64,000 nucleotides of DNA from Penium margaritaceum (GCA_023375785.1 SZWC01001179.1:121881-185880), one strand, 5' to 3'; numbered from the stretch's first letter, positions 11,816 to 24,600 are shown. Numbers and translations are program-made. The notes: generated by a model not told the origin, from the sequence alone.

Positions 11816-13888
11816 ACGTACCGTTGTCCAGCTGCGACTGTATCTCCTGCTGCACGGCTTGCACCCAATCTGCTGCATCCGATGCAGCCATGGCCTCCTT
11901 GTATGACGTTGGCTCATCTGAATCTGCTGCAACTGCGACGTTCATCTGTTCTGGTTTCTGCAACATCCAGAAATGGCCACGCTCACCAAGCTTGTAACGC
12001 ACCCTAAGAGGGTACCTGCGACCTGGTACTGGAGCGTTAGCGGGCGGCTGGTGCGGTGCTACTGGCACAACTACTGCTGCTGGTGGTGCTACATCTCCCT
12101 CCTCTGCTTCTGCCGATGAGGCTGCTGTATCTGCAACATCAGACATGGGAGAGTAGAGTGATTCTCCCACTATCACAGTAGAGGAAGGATAGGGAGAGAC
12201 TGGGTCTGGAAGGATTTCTGCTCCCACTGTCTCGTCAGCTACTAGTTCTGCTGCCTCTTCATACACAATGTTGGTGCCGATGACGTTGCTCTCGTTGAAG
12301 ACGACATCTCTCGAGATGATGACGTGGCACGTATCCCTCTCGTAAAGGCGATAGGCCTTGCTTGCCATGTCGTAGCCAATCATCAGCATTTGCGCACTCT
12401 TTGCATCCCATTTCTACCGCTTTTCCTTGGGTACGTGCATGTACGCCAGGCTGCCAAATGCTCGGAGATGACCCACGCTCGGTTTCTTGCCGAACCACGC
12501 CTCGTACGGTGTCATCTGCTCCAACGCCTTCGTTGGACTGCGGTTCTTGATGTAGACCGCAATGCTCACGGCTTCAGCCCAGAAACCGTAAGTCAGCTGA
12601 GCCGCGTGCAACATGGAGCGCGCTGACTCCACAATGGTACGGTTGGCGCGTTCTGGTACACCATTCTGTTGCGGCGAGTACGACGCGGTACGCTGTGCCT
12701 TGATGCCAACTACTACGAGGTTGTCCTGGAACTCCTTGCTCAGGTACTCTCCACCGCGGTCGCTCCGCAACGCCTTGATCTTCTTGCCAGTCTGGTTCTC
12801 CACCATGGCCTTGAACTCCTTGAACCTGTCAAAGCACTGGTCCTTGGAAGGAAGGAAGTACACAGCAGTGTAACGGCTGAAATCATCAATGAAGGTCAGG
12901 AAGTACCTAGAGCCTCCAAAGCTTTGGGTCTGCATCGGTCCGCACAAGTCCGTATGGACTAGCTCCAACACCTCCTTCGNCCGCGGTCGCTCCGCAACGC
13001 CTTGATCTTCTTGCCAGTCTGGTTCTCCACCATGGCCTTGAACTCCTTGAACCTGTCAAAGCACTGGTCCTTGGAAGGAAGGAAGTACACAGCAGTGTAA
13101 CGGCTGAAATCATCAATGAAGGTCAGGAAGTACCTAGAGCCTCCAAAGCTTTGGGTCTGCATCGGTCCGCACAAGTCCGTATGGACTAGCTCCAACACCT
13201 CCTTCGCACGCTCCCCTGCTCCAGAGAACGCCTTGCGGTGCTGCTTCCCCTCCAGACAGCCGATGCATAACTGCTGCTCAAAGTTAGAGATGGTAGGCAG
13301 GTCGCGCACCATCTGTTTTTCTTGAAGCTGCTGCAAGGCGCGCATACCGATGTGGCCGTAGCGCGCATGCCGGATCTCGCCATCTGTCGCCTGCACCACT
13401 GCTGCAAGACTATACTCACGCGGGGTCTTGGTCGCCCCCAGCAGGCGGTACATATCGCCCTCCTTCACCGACCTGGCCAACTCATCTCCTGTATCCTTGT
13501 TTAGGATGTAGCCATAGTCATCATCGAAGACGACGCGCAGTCCTGTGTTTATAAGAGAGGAGATTGAGAGGAGGTTGAATGCAGCATCAGGTACATATAG
13601 CACGCCATGGAACACTCCCACTTCAATGCCACGTGGGGTCTCCAACCACATCTCCACAATCCCAATCCCCTCAGCATACACCACCCGATCATCACCCATA
13701 GCGAAAGGACAGCGAGGGATGGACAGCAGCTGTGTAAACCACTCCTTGTGATATGTGAGGCTCTTGGTACACCCTGAGTTCTTGTACCATGCGAGATCCG
13801 CCTTCCCCACTTGCGACATGTCAGACTTTGCCATGAAGAGGCGTTCGCGCACTTCCTTGGCCACATTCATGTTGCCAAAGTGGCACAC
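11814..13888 (-). pseudogene. A-3 protease, GAG-pre-integrase, integrase
   Basis: This is the middle of the polyprotein. On the minus strand the copia protease motif reads WYKNSGCTKS (near 13790) where other copies have WYKDSGC, so the catalytic Asp is lost. GAG-pre-integrase follows with the HHCC finger (HARYGH near 13375, CIGC near 13260). The integrase core has D in VHTDLCGP, D in LRSDRGGEY, and E in NGVPERANRT, all kept. The C-terminal region includes PKEKR and FNESNV, then an acidic Pro/Ser linker to RT. An N at 12980 with a 226-base flanking duplication (12754-12979 and 12981-13206) breaks the frame artificially. Confidence 0.85.
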
Positions 13889-14833
13889 ACCAGCCTGGTT
13901 TTGCTGCTGCTGCTGCTGACGCTGCAGTGACTGCTGCTGCTACTGCTGCTGCTTTTGCTGTTGCTGCTGCGATGACTGCTGCTGCTGCTGCTCCTTCTGG
14001 TCCCTCTTGAGCTTGAAACACTCCTTTTTGTAGTTTTCCTCTTTCTGGCAGTAGTGGCATTTGCCTTTTTTTCTGCCTTTCTGCTACCCAGACTGCTGCT
14101 GCTCCTACTGGTTGCGTGAGCTCATGGCCACAAAAGCTGCTTCACTGCTGCTGCCGCCATTGCGCTTTGCTGCATTGCGACGTAATTCCACCTGCACCAA
14201 GTGTGTGCAGATGAAGTCGAGGTCAAGAGTCGGCTGGTACTCCAACGTCTCTCGCACCGTGTCGTAGCTGGTTGGGAGTCCCCTCAGCAAGAGGAGGATG
14301 AAGCGCGTTTCTTCCACATGGTTACCGGCCGCTCTCAACTGCTTCGCAAGCTCCTTTTCCCTGTCCAGATACGCCTCCATCCCTTCACCATCCTGCATTT
14401 TCAGCGCCATCATCTTTTCCTCCAAGAGCATGAGGAATGCTGGATCCTTGCTCTCATACTTCTTGCACAACGTGTCCGAGCCCTCCTTTGCAGTAGCCTT
14501 GTCACTCACGTACTGAAGATGCGGGTTGGAGATTGTGTTGAAAAGCAACCTGTAGGCCTGCCTGTCCTTCTTCCACTCCTCATATGCCGTTGGTACAGAT
14601 GTAGAAGAACCCGCATCAGCTGCACCCTTTTGCGGCGTCTTCCCCGCCACCACCTGCGCTGCGGTGATGCCTTTTGCCTGTGGAACTGGAGCCGGCTCGT
14701 CGCCGCTCACGACCTCCCACAAGCCCCTCTCCTCCAAAAGGAGACGGGTACGGATCTTCCAAAACGTGAAGTTGGCGCGTTTCTCCAATCTCTCCAAAGG
14801 CTGGACTGCTGTTACAACGCCAGCTGCTGCCAT
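13889..14833 (-). pseudogene. A-3 gag (capsid-nucleocapsid), one main open frame
   Basis: This is the Gag of a family A copia, and its 242-codon N-terminal frame (14833-14105) is uninterrupted. The ATG at 14833 is the conserved start in A-3, A-6 and A-7 (MAA...). It contains the retrotransposon gag region (YEEWKKDRQAYRLL, LLRGLPTSYDTVRETL). After SSRNQ two CAG codons read TAG. The zinc knuckle then reads CHYC...ENYKKEC, with the knuckle His replaced by Asn when compared with CHFCQKEGHYKKEC at 32100. A poly-Gln tract follows before the protease. Confidence 0.85.
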
Positions 14834-15480
14834 TTTGAGCCTTGGTGATGCTCAGCGCTGCCCTTGGATGGCGGCGCTATCCCTACTTCTGCTGTTGCTT
14901 CTGCCAGAAATCTGTCTAACAGAAAATGGACTGTAGATGCAAGCAGACTGGCAATTTTGAAAAACTGAGCCCACCACTGGAAAATTCAGCTAAAAACATT
15001 TCAGATAGACCCATAAAACAGGGTCATCAACAGGGGATTTTGAAAGATATGGCCTCTTAAAAATAGGGTATGCTTCTGCTCCTACTCCAACTCAGACCAG
15101 CCAGCTTGTAAACGGCGTTTCTCCCAAAAGAATCCATGGATTGCAAATATTTTTGCTTCAATGGAAAGCTTAGGAAAAATACTACAATTCGCATGTGCCA
15201 CTTTTTAAATTGGACACGGAAACGAGAGAGTTATGGTCATCACAAGGCCACAGGCTTACTCATAGAGAAGAGTGTAGCCCTGGCCGACCTCGTTTTGGGC
15301 ATAAATCTCAATCCGACTGTTGGATCTTCAGCATCTTGGGCTCGTTGGAAAGCCTGTCTCTTGAATTTGAAGATCTTGTGGTCGATCGTCAAATCTGGTG
15401 AAGGTTTCACCCTAACCCGTCACTCTCAAAGTGATGGCCTTTGCTGGCTGAAAGTGGCAGAACTTGGCTCAGATACCAAA
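14834..15480 (-). promoter_or_regulatory. A-3 5' leader with primer-binding site
   Basis: This is the untranslated leader between the 5' LTR and gag, about 650 bases, shared by A-2, A-5, A-6 and A-7. The primer site at 15466-15478 reads TGGTATCTGAGCC on the minus strand. It is one base off the initiator-Met tRNA complement TGGTATCAGAGCC and lies two bases from the LTR. Confidence 0.85.
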
Positions 15481-16482
15481 TATTGTATCTGGAGAAGAGA
15501 GGGAGCCTTGGAGCAGCGAGCATGTGTGGTTGGAAGGGCATCACTTGTGCTGAAGAATGGTTGTTAAATCACTCAAAACGATGGAGTACATATAGAGCTA
15601 GAGCTTGGGCAAGTCAGCCCTCTCACAAGCCATACCACTTAGCCATGGAGGCTAAGGCTCACAAACTAGAGTCCATAACCTCACACAAGGGAGGAAATCA
15701 GCCTAGCAATCAGGCTGACCACTCACACACGACCTAGAGAGCTAGAGAATGCTCTCGTGGCATACTCGTAGTGGTCACATAACCCACAAACCCATGGAGA
15801 ATCGCCATGTGTCCATGGCTAGCACACAAGGATCTCACCTCACCTAAAAAGTAAGGTGAGGTACCTTTATCCTAGTCAGCACACTCTGACAAGGCAATCC
15901 TAAGACCAAGGACCTTTTTGGATATTTCTCCCATCAGGTCTTGACCCTAGACCTCTTGCCTTTTTGTTTTCTCAGGCTAAGGCATGGAGCCATCGCCCAT
16001 GGTCACCCGGATATCGACGGTCNGCATACTCGTAGTGGTCACATAACCCACAAACCCATGGAGAATCGCCATGTGTCCATGGCTAGCACACAAGGATCTC
16101 ACCTCACCTAAAAAGTAAGGTGAGGTACCTTTATCCTAGTCAGCACACTCTGACAAGGCAATCCTAAGACCAAGGACCTTTTTGGATATTTCTCCCATCA
16201 GGTCTTGACCCTAGACCTCTTGCCTTTTTGTTTTCTCAGGCTAAGGCATGGAGCCATCGCCCATGGTCACCCGGATATCGACGGTCGATGAACCCGGAAA
16301 CAACGAAAATTCATATCTCCCAATCCGACCGTTGGATCGGCCTCAAACTTGGACCGTTGACATTTTGCTACCTGATCTTTCCAATGACGAAGTTGGATTG
16401 ACGATCGGAGCAGGCATCTGGTACTTTCCTGGAACTTGCTCCTGTGGACCTGAAACTGAGCCGGATGGCTCCTTTCCCAACA
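15481..16482 (-). repeat. A-3 5' LTR (contains assembly duplication)
   Basis: It starts TATTGTATCTGG (TG changed to TA) and ends CCCAACA before the target duplication ATATG. The 263 bases 15760-16022 are repeated exactly at 16024-16286 around a single N at 16023. Without that repeat the LTR is 738-739 bases, the family length. Confidence 0.88.
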
Positions 16483-16707
16483 ATATGCCGCTCCTGCAGT
16501 TGTAGATGAGCCTACATCTGCTGCACCTTTGTACGTTATCTTCCCCGCCACTACCTCTGCTGCGGTGATGCCTTTTGCCTGTGGAGGTGGAGCGCGCTCG
16601 TCGTCGTTCACCACCTCCCACAAGCCCCTCTCCTCCAAAGGAGGCGGGTACGGATCTTCCAGCCTCTCCAAGGGCTGGGCTGCAATTACCATGCCTGCTG
16701 CTACCAT
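16483..16707 (-). pseudogene. A-2 gag, N-terminal part
   Basis: This is the start of the A-2 Gag, separated from 9123 by A-3. It is called from the conserved ATG at 16707 and continues in sense into 9123. It has the segment ERGLWEVVNDDERAPPPQAKGITAAEVVAGK seen in other A gags; the text around it matches 25555-25808 more closely than the A-3, A-6 or A-7 versions. Confidence 0.82.
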
Positions 16708-17256
16708 TTTGAGCCTTGGTGATGCTCAGCGCTACCCTTGAGTGGCGGCGCTACCCCTGTTTCTGCTTCAGCTAGAAACCTGTCTGACATAAAACAAGTT
16801 CATCAACAATTTTTTTGAAAGATTTACCGTCTTGAAAACAGGGTATACTTGTGCTCCTACTCCAGCTCACACCAACCAGCTTGTAAACTGCGTTTCTTCC
16901 CAATACACCAATGGAATGCAAATATTTTTGCACCAATGGAAAGCTTAGGAAACATACTTCAATTCTTATGTGCTACTTTTTAAATTTGACATAGAAACAA
17001 GAGAGTTATGGCCATCACAAGGCGACAGTCTTACTCAGAGAGAAGAGTGTAGCCCTGGCCGACCTCGTTTTGAGCATACCTCTTAACCCGACCGTTGCAT
17101 CTTCGCGATCTTGAGCTTGTTGGAAAGCTTGTCTCTTGAACATAAAGATCTAGTGGTTCATTGTCAAATTTGGTGAAGGTTTATACCCCAATCCGTCAAT
17201 CTCAAAGTGACGGCCTGTGCTGGCTGGAAGTGGTAGAACTTGGCTCTCACACCAAG
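16708..17256 (-). promoter_or_regulatory. A-2 5' leader with decayed primer site
   Basis: This untranslated leader matches 25809-26357 closely. The primer-binding site next to the LTR reads TTGGTGTGAGAGCC on the minus strand, two changes from the tRNA-iMet complement. I see no gene. Confidence 0.8.
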
Positions 17257-17987
17257 TGTTGGAACTGGAGGAGAGAGGGAGCCTTGGAGCAGGGAGCATG
17301 TGGGACTAGAAGGGCATCACTTCTGCTGAAGAATGGTTGTTGAATCACTCAAAATGATGGAGTACATATAGAGCTAGAGCTTGGGCAAGTCAGCCCTCTC
17401 ACAAGCCAGACCACTTAGCCATGGAGGCCATACACTAGAGTCCATAATCTCACACAACGGAGGAAATCAGCCTAGGAATCAGGCTGACTACTTACACACG
17501 ACCTACAGAGCAAGAAAATGCTCTCATGGCACACTCCTAGTGGTCACATAATCCACAATCCCATGGAGAATCGCCATGTGTCCATGGCTAGCACACAAGG
17601 ATCTCACCTCACCTAAAAAGTAAGGAGAGGTACTTTTCTCCTAGTCAGCACACTCTGACAAGGCAAACCAAGAATCTAGGACCTTTTTGGATATTTCTCC
17701 CATCAGGTCTTGACCCAGGATCTCTTGCCTTTTTCTTTTCTCAGGCTAAGGCATGGAGTCATCGCCAAAGGTCACCCGGATATCGGCGGTCGATGACCCC
17801 GAAAACGTCGAAAACTCACATCTCTCCATCCGACCGTTGGATCGGCCTCAAACTTGGACCGTAGACATTTTGCCACCTGATCTTTCCAATGGTGAAGGTG
17901 GATCCACGATCGAAGCGGGTATTTGGTATTTTCCTGAAACTTGCTCTTGTGGACGTGAAACTTAGCTGGATGGCTCCTTTTCCAACA
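17257..17987 (-). repeat. A-2 5' LTR
   Basis: 731 bases, TGTTGGAACTGG to CCAACA. The following base enters Copia-H integrase. It is nearly identical, including the right-hand junction, to 26358-27094. Confidence 0.9.
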
Positions 17988-18905
17988 GCCTCTTATGGGG
18001 TCATCGGCAACAGCTTTTTTCTCCTTTCCTTCAAGGGATGATCCAGGTGTGAGGTTGATGATGTAGGCCGCTGTCCTAGCAGCTTCGGCCCAGGACCGTC
18101 CTGGCAGCTTTGCTTCATACAACATCGTTCTTACCATCCCGAGGATGGTTTGGTTGAGCCGTTCAGCAACACCGTTGCTCTCGGGCGACTCAGGTACTAT
18201 ACATTCTTGCCATATCCCCTGCTCCGCCAGCCAGCCCTCAGTGGCCTTATATTTCCTACCATTATCACAACGAAAGGCCCTGATCTTCTTGCCGGTTCAC
18301 CGCTCAACCATTGCGACAAAGTGCTACAGATGCTCCTTTACCTCACTCTTTTGCTTCATGAATTATGTCTAGATCTTCCTCGTTTTGTCATCCGTGAAGG
18401 TGAGGAAATACTTGTAGCCTCTGACTGAGGCTATCTGCATCGGCACGCACACGTCGGTGTGGACCAACTCGAGAGGTCCATTCACCAAATTTACGTGCTT
18501 GGTCCCCTTACGCCCTTTCCTCTTAGCCTTACCCACAAGGCAGGCTTTACATACGTTCTTGACCTTCCCAGCATCCTCTCCCTTCCCCAAAGCCAGGCCT
18601 CGTACCAGCTCGTGCTTGCCCATTCTCTCCAACGTGGCGTAAGCGGCGTGGACCAAGCGCCTGTGCCAAAGGTCAAGGCCATCGTTCGTTTTCGATGCCG
18701 TGGTAGTCCGAGCGACAGCTTTGGGTTGGGAGGGTGCTGCAGCTTCTACTGATTTTGTTATATCTGTTGCTGATGACTGGCGGCTGCTTTCTGTCTCTAC
18801 TACCTGACTGTCCCCTGCAGTCATGGTTGCCCCAGCTTTGACGGCAATCTCCAACTTGGTTTGGAGGATGTAGAGGCTGTCCACGCGTAGAACATCCGCC
18901 ACCAT
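17988..18905 (-). pseudogene. Copia-H GAG-pre-integrase and integrase core
   Basis: This is the DNA-integration enzyme of Copia-H, continuing in sense to 5141. The GAG-pre-integrase has WHRRLVH (18680) and CKAC (18560), the HHCC finger. The integrase core keeps D in VHTDVC, D in FRCDNG, and E in ESNGVAERLNQT (near 18170), with in-frame stops between (for example after MVER near 18310). The C-terminal part is lost at the A-2 insertion. It is duplicated at 27095-28014. Confidence 0.85.
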
Positions 18906-20298
18906 AGTCTTTGTAGCGTACTATATCTTTGCTGCCAACAGGGGAAGGATAACGGTCCTGTTCTTGTCGAAGACGACCGTCATGTCTCGGTGAGTAATCT
19001 TGCTGACAGAGAGAAGGTTGGCAGCAAAGTTGGGCAGATAGACTGCCTCGATGAGCTTGAGCTCCTTCTCTTGGCCATTCACCTGGATGGTGACCAGCTT
19101 GTCACCCACCCCTTCAGCTGGTTCCATCCTCGCGTTCACACAACGTAAGTTGAGGTGAAGTCTTTTTTGTCGTTAGCGGTTTGTGCCAGAGTCAAGTCCA
19201 AAGGATCCTGGCTTCAGGACTGCATTGCCAGCGCTTGTCGTGCCAGAGTCAAGTCCAAAGGATCCTGGCTTCAGGACTGCATTGCCAGCGCTTGTCGTGC
19301 CTTGTGCCATCAGTTCGGTGGGCTGCTTCCTACCCTTGCCTCCCTTGTCACTCTTTCTCCGTGTTCCTTGATCCCTTCCTTCTTTGGAGCACGGCACTTG
19401 CAAACCTAGTGCTAGTGCCGCTACTGCTTGTGCGTCCTTAGCATGGGCTACGATGTTAGCCTCGCTATGGCTACGCCGCATAGCCTCATTGCGGATGTAC
19501 TCTAAGATGTTGGAGTACTTCACGTAGTTTTTTGGCAAGCCACCAATCATAATAATCATGGGACTCCAGCTTGGTGGAATAGTCACGAGGAGAATCATCC
19601 CCTACATATCGGTTACAAGGCTTGCTGAAGGAGAGTCTCAAACTGCTGCAAGAATTTTAGGACGTCCTCGCCTTCAGTCAATTCCATCCTCAACAAATTT
19701 TGGAGGATGAACAAACGGTTGGCGAGGGAGTCACTCAGGTAGACCTTGCATAGTGTCTTCTATGCCTCAGCTGCGTTTGCAAGGCCGGAAGTATGAGAGA
19801 GCAGATGCTCCTATAGTACTGAGACCTGAATGGCCATGTATTTCTTGTTGGCCCGCTTCCACATTGCGAGCTCCTCTGGTTGGGATGAAAATGGTTGGGC
19901 AGCCTCCCTTGTGAAGTAGGGGAGGAGATCATAGTCACTGACTATGATATCAAACTACCACTTCAAGTGCAAGAACCCTGTTCCATCTAGTTTAGGAATT
20001 CGCGAATGAATGCCACTCCCAGCCTCTATTGTGGACATCAGAGCTCTGGTGGAGGCCGGAGGTGTGCTGGTCCATGAGCCTTCCTCGATGTTGCTCTTGT
20101 CTTTCTCCTCGACGGTAGGTGAAACCATGGTACCTGCGGTTGAGGCGGATCTCCTTTGGTTGAGGCCGGTCTGCTACATCTGCTGTTGATGGAGCCGATG
20201 TCAAGCTGATGACAGGTCTTGGACGTAATGCCAGAGAGGAGCACCGGTAGGTGTGATAGAGCGTTTGTGCTCCTCACGTTTGCTGGACTACTGAGCAA
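18906..20298 (-). pseudogene. Copia-H gag and protease
   Basis: This is the Gag with a UBN2-type gag region (19600-19960 in minus frames; KTLCKVYLSDSLANRLFILQ is recognisable), then the protease. The protease region has NLLSVSKITHRDMTVVF at 19040 and the DSGT motif at about 19190. A 57-bp unit is tandemly duplicated at 19183-19296, so GLDSGT occurs twice and the following residues HHSANDKKDF of the duplicate copy at 28290 are lost to a stop. No CCHC knuckle is seen. The ATG at 20298 is the first plausible start, but frames shift downstream. The 53 bases 20299-20351 are leader. Confidence 0.75.
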
Positions 20299-20351
20299 CT
20301 AGTATGCTTTCCGTAAGTAAGTCTCACACTTGGTGTGGGCCCAGAACCCAT

Positions 20352-20902
20352 TTGTTATTCATCAGTCACGTCACCAGAGGCTCTGGTCTAGAAAACAGCG
20401 CCGACACAATGGCAACTGTCGACCGTCTAAGGGAATTTCACCCAAGGATCACGATCACCACCGAGGAATTAACTATGCCTCTAGTGAGACCTAGCTACCC
20501 AGGTGCTTTCGCTCAACGTCTTAGGGGTTCCCGCCCTCTAAGCCTTCTTCTTCCTTGGTGTAAGAGCTCAAGAAATAAAGTCAGCACTCTCACACAAGTA
20601 AGATAACAACCACCTTAGCAGTTCATATCAAGCTCAGTCTCAAGCGCACAGCTCAAATAAGAGACATGAAGTAAAGGACTAGTTGAGACAATGGCAAACA
20701 TAAGGCATGAATAGCTGAGGAGTGCATTTGGCAGCCGAAGCGCACGTGCCTCGGCTAACCCGAAGTGCGCGTGCCTTGGCCGAAATAACTCCTTAAATTT
20801 AGGAGCTCAGCCCCTCAATCAGGACAAACATCCCCTCGTCCAAGGCGAAACTTGCATCTTCCAATATGATTGTTGGATCAGCCCGAAACTTGGACATCTG
20901 AC
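20352..20902 (-). repeat. Copia-H 5' LTR, first part
   Basis: It begins TGTTATTC like 2251. It is interrupted at 20902 by LTR-A and continues at 34255. The split LTR totals about 768 bases after removing the target duplication, against 762 for the 3' LTR. Confidence 0.85.
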
Positions 20903-21638
20903 TGTTGGATCTGGAGGAGAGAGGGAGCCTTGGAGTAGCGAGCATGTGGGACTAGAAGGGCATCACTTGTGCTGAACAATGGTTGTTTAATCACTCAAAA
21001 TGATGGAGTACATATTGAGCTAGAGCTTGGGCAAGTCAGCCCTCTCACAAGCCACACCACTTAGCCATGGAGGCTAAGGTTCACACACTAGAGTCCATAA
21101 TCTCACACAAGGGAGGAAATCAGCGAATCAATCAAGCTGACAACTCACACACGACCTAGAGAGCTAGAGAATGCTCATGGCACACTCCTAGTGGTCACAT
21201 AACCCACAAACCCATGGAGAATCGCCATAAATCCATGGTTAGCACACAAGGATCTCACCTCACCTAAAAAGAAAGGGGAGGTACGTTTATCCTAGTCAAC
21301 ACACTCTAACAAGGCAATCCTAAGACCAAGGACATTTTTGAATATTTCTCCCATCAGGTCTTGATCCTGGACCCCTTGCCTTTTTCTTTTCCGAGGCTAA
21401 GGCATGGAGCCATCACCCATGCCCACCCCAAAATCAACGGTCCATGACCCCCGAAACTTCAAAAATTCATATCTCGCAATCCTACCGTTCGATCAGCCTC
21501 AAACCTGGACTGTAGACATTTTGACACCTGATCTTTCCAATGGTGAAGTCCGATTGACAATCGGAGCAGGCATCTGGTACTTTCCTGGAACTTGCTCCTG
21601 TAGACCTGAAACTGAGCCGAATGGCTCCTTTTCCAACA
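20903..21638 (-). repeat. A-5 3' LTR
   Basis: 736 bases, TGTTGGATCTGG to CCAACA, followed by the reverse of the polypurine tract (ATCTCCCACTTTG). Confidence 0.9.
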
Positions 21639-21657
21639 ATCTCCCACTTTGCCGTAG

Positions 21658-24600
21658 TCAGAGAGGGCTGAGTCCACATGCCTTCATGCAGAACTGCAGC
21701 TTCTCACGGGTCACTGGCTTGGTACAGAAATCAGTGACCTGCTTGCTGGTTGGAGTAAACTCCAACTTGATAGCACCCTCCTGCACCATATGCCTAATGA
21801 AAACATATGTAATGTCAATGTACATGGTGCGTGCATGGTGCTCAGGATTCTTGGTGAGTGCGATTGCGCTTTGGTTGTCGACGCGCACAGGAACTGGAAC
21901 TGCTGCACTCCCACTCATCTCTGCCATAAGACGCTGAAGCCAAACTGCTTCCTTTGCTCCAAAACTGAGAGAGACGTACTCAGCTTCCGTACTTGAGGTG
22001 GCTACGACCATCTGCCGCTTGCTGCACCAACTGATGGCTCCACCATTCATGAGGAACACATGTCCAGAGATGGACTTACGGTCTCTGGACTTATGTCCAG
22101 AGAAGCCTAATCTCCGTCTGATTAGCCTATGATGCTGTTCTTCTTGCCGTTGTAGGTGATGCCGATGTGGATGTTTCCAGCAAGGTAGCGGAAGATCCGC
22201 TTCACTGCCTTCTGGTGTTCAGGTCCCGGGTTTGCCATGTGGCTCACGGTACTAACAGCCTGTGCGAGGTCCGGCCTGGTTGCCACCATCAGGTACATGA
22301 TGCTGCCGACGACGCTGTAATACTTCTGTCGCTCAGATGCATTTGCTTCTCCATTAAAGCTCATGAGGTACTGCCGCGTCTTTAGCGGCGTGCCGATGGG
22401 TTTTGCCTCTGCCATGCCGAACCGTTGCAGGATGTCCTTGATGTATCGACTCTGCTATAGCAAGAGAGAGCGTGATTTGCGGTCACGCATGATCTGGATG
22501 CCGAGGAAGTATGACGCCTCCCTGAGATCAGACATTTGGAAGCGCTCCTGCATGGCCTCGTTGAACTCCTATAATACAGACATGGTCTTGGAAAGGAGGA
22601 GCATGTCATCCACATAGAGAATGATGATGAGGATCTCATGCTCATGCTGCCAACGATACACGCTGTAGTCACACTCGCTGCGCTCAAACCCCATGCACTG
22701 CAACGCCGCATCCAACTTCTGGTTCCAAGTACGTGACGCTTGCTTGGACCGTAAAGCGACTTCTGGAGCTTGCAAACCAGGTGCTCCTGGCCATCCATGA
22801 CAAACCCCTCCGGCTGCTCCATGTATATCTCCTCCTCCAAGTCACCATTCAAGAATGTTGTCTTGACATCCATGTGGTGAACCTCGAAGTCCTCAGCTGC
22901 TGCATAAGAGAGGAGCGTGCGCACAGAGGCAAACTTTGCAAGAGGGACAAAAGTTTCTGTGTAGTCGACGCCCTCCTGCTGCGAGTAGCCCTTGGCAACC
23001 AGCCTCGCCTTGTACTTTTCCAGGTTGCCATGTGCTCCCTGCTTCTTCTTGAACACTCACTTGCACTTGATCACCTTACGTCCAGGTGGACGCTCAGTCA
23101 GCTCCCACGTGCCGTTGTCCAGCTGCGACTGTATCTCGTGCTGTACGGCTTGCGCCCAATCTGCTGCATCCATGGCTTCCTTATATGACGTTGGCTCATC
23201 TGAATCTCCAGCAACTGCAACGTTCATGTGTTCTAGTTTGTGCAGCATCCAGAAATGTCCGCGCTCACCGAGCTCGTAACGCACCGTAAGAGGGTACCTA
23301 CGACCTGGTGCTGGAACATTAGCGGGCGGCTGGCGCAGTGCTGCTGGCACAACTACTGCTGTTGGTAGTGCTCCATCTCCCTCCTCTGTTTCTACCGATG
23401 AGGGTGTTGTATCTACTGCATCAGACATGGGAGAGTAGAATGATTCTCTCACTATCACACTAGAGGAAGGATCAGAAGAGACTGGGTCAAGAAGGATTTC
23501 TACTCCCACTGTCTCATCAGCTGTTGGTTGTGCTGCCTCTTCACACATAAAATTGGTGCTGATGACGTTGCTCTCGTTGAAGACGACATCCCTTGAGATG
23601 ATGACGTGGCCTGTTTCCCTCTCGTAGAGGCGATAGGCCTTGCTTGCCACATCGTAGCTAATTATCAGCATCTGCGCACTCTTTCCATCCCATTTTTGCC
23701 GCTTCTCCTTGGGCACGTGCATGTGCGCCAGGCTGCCAAATACTTGAAGATGATCCACGCTCGGTTTTTTTGCCAATCCACGCCTCGTACGGCGTCATCT
23801 GCTCCAACGCCTTAGTTGGACTATGGTTCTTGATGTAGACCGTAGTGCTCGTGGCTTCAGCCCACAAGTCGTAGGTCAGCCGAGCCGCGTGCAGCATGGA
23901 CCGCGCCGACTCCACAATGGTACGGTTGGCGCGTTCTGTTGTACCGTTCTGCTGCGGTAGGTACTCTCCACCGCGATCGCTGCACAACGCCTTGATCTTC
24001 TTGCCAGTCTGGATCTCCACCATGGCCTTGAACTCCTTGAACCTGTCAAAGCACTGGTCCTTGGAAGAAAGGAAGTACACAGCAGTGTAACGGCTGAAAT
24101 CATCAATGAAGGTCAGGAAACACCTAGAGCCTCCAAAGCTCTGGGTCTGCATCGGTCCATACAAGTCCGTATAGACGAGCTCCAACACCTCCTTTGCATG
24201 CCCCCCTAGTCCAGAGAACGCCTCCCGGTGCTGCTTCCCCTCCAAACAGCCCATGCACAACTACTGCTCAAAGTTAGAGATGATAGGCAGGTCACGCACC
24301 ATCTGTTTTGCTTGAAGCTGCTGCAAGGCGCGCATGCGGATGTGGCCATAGCTTGCATGTCAGATCTCGCTATCTGTCGCCTGCACCACTGCTGCAAGAC
24401 TCTGCTCACGCGGGATCTTGGTCGCCCCCAGCAGGCGGTACATGTCGCCCTCCTTTACCGACCTGGCCAACCCCTCTCCTATATCTTTATTGAGGATGTA
24501 GCCGTAGTCATCATCAAAGACAACGTGTAGTCCTGTGTTAGTAACAGATGAGACTGAGAGGAGGTTGACTGCAGCATCAGGTACATATAGTACGCCATGG

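Larger units (their letters stand above)
9124..16482 (-). mobile_element. Element A-3: structurally complete family A copia, TSD ATATG
   Basis: Both LTRs are present, with ATATG at 9119-9123 and again at 16483-16487, a perfect 5-bp target duplication inside the A-2 gag. The order on the minus strand is 5' LTR, primer site, gag, PR, INT, RT, RNase H, polypurine tract, 3' LTR. It is the youngest layer at this locus. The assembly inside it is faulty: N positions at 10621-10854, 12980 and 16023 are each flanked by duplicated sequence, so its real length is shorter than shown by roughly 1.2 kb. Confidence 0.92.
5142..17987 (-). mobile_element. Element A-2, family A copia, inserted in Copia-H integrase
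   Basis: This minus-strand element has a truncated 3' LTR (5142-5297), internal sequence 5298-9123 and 16483-17256, and a full 5' LTR (17257-17987). It is interrupted by A-3. The flanks are both Copia-H integrase, but host codons and most of the 3' LTR are missing on the left. The insertion was therefore followed by a deletion, and no target duplication remains. Confidence 0.8.

Noticed and set aside
22392-23188. Many plus-strand ORFs opposite the family A pol genes
   Set aside because: They are antisense shadows: every family A copy gives similar plus-strand frames because the minus-strand coding sequence is conserved.
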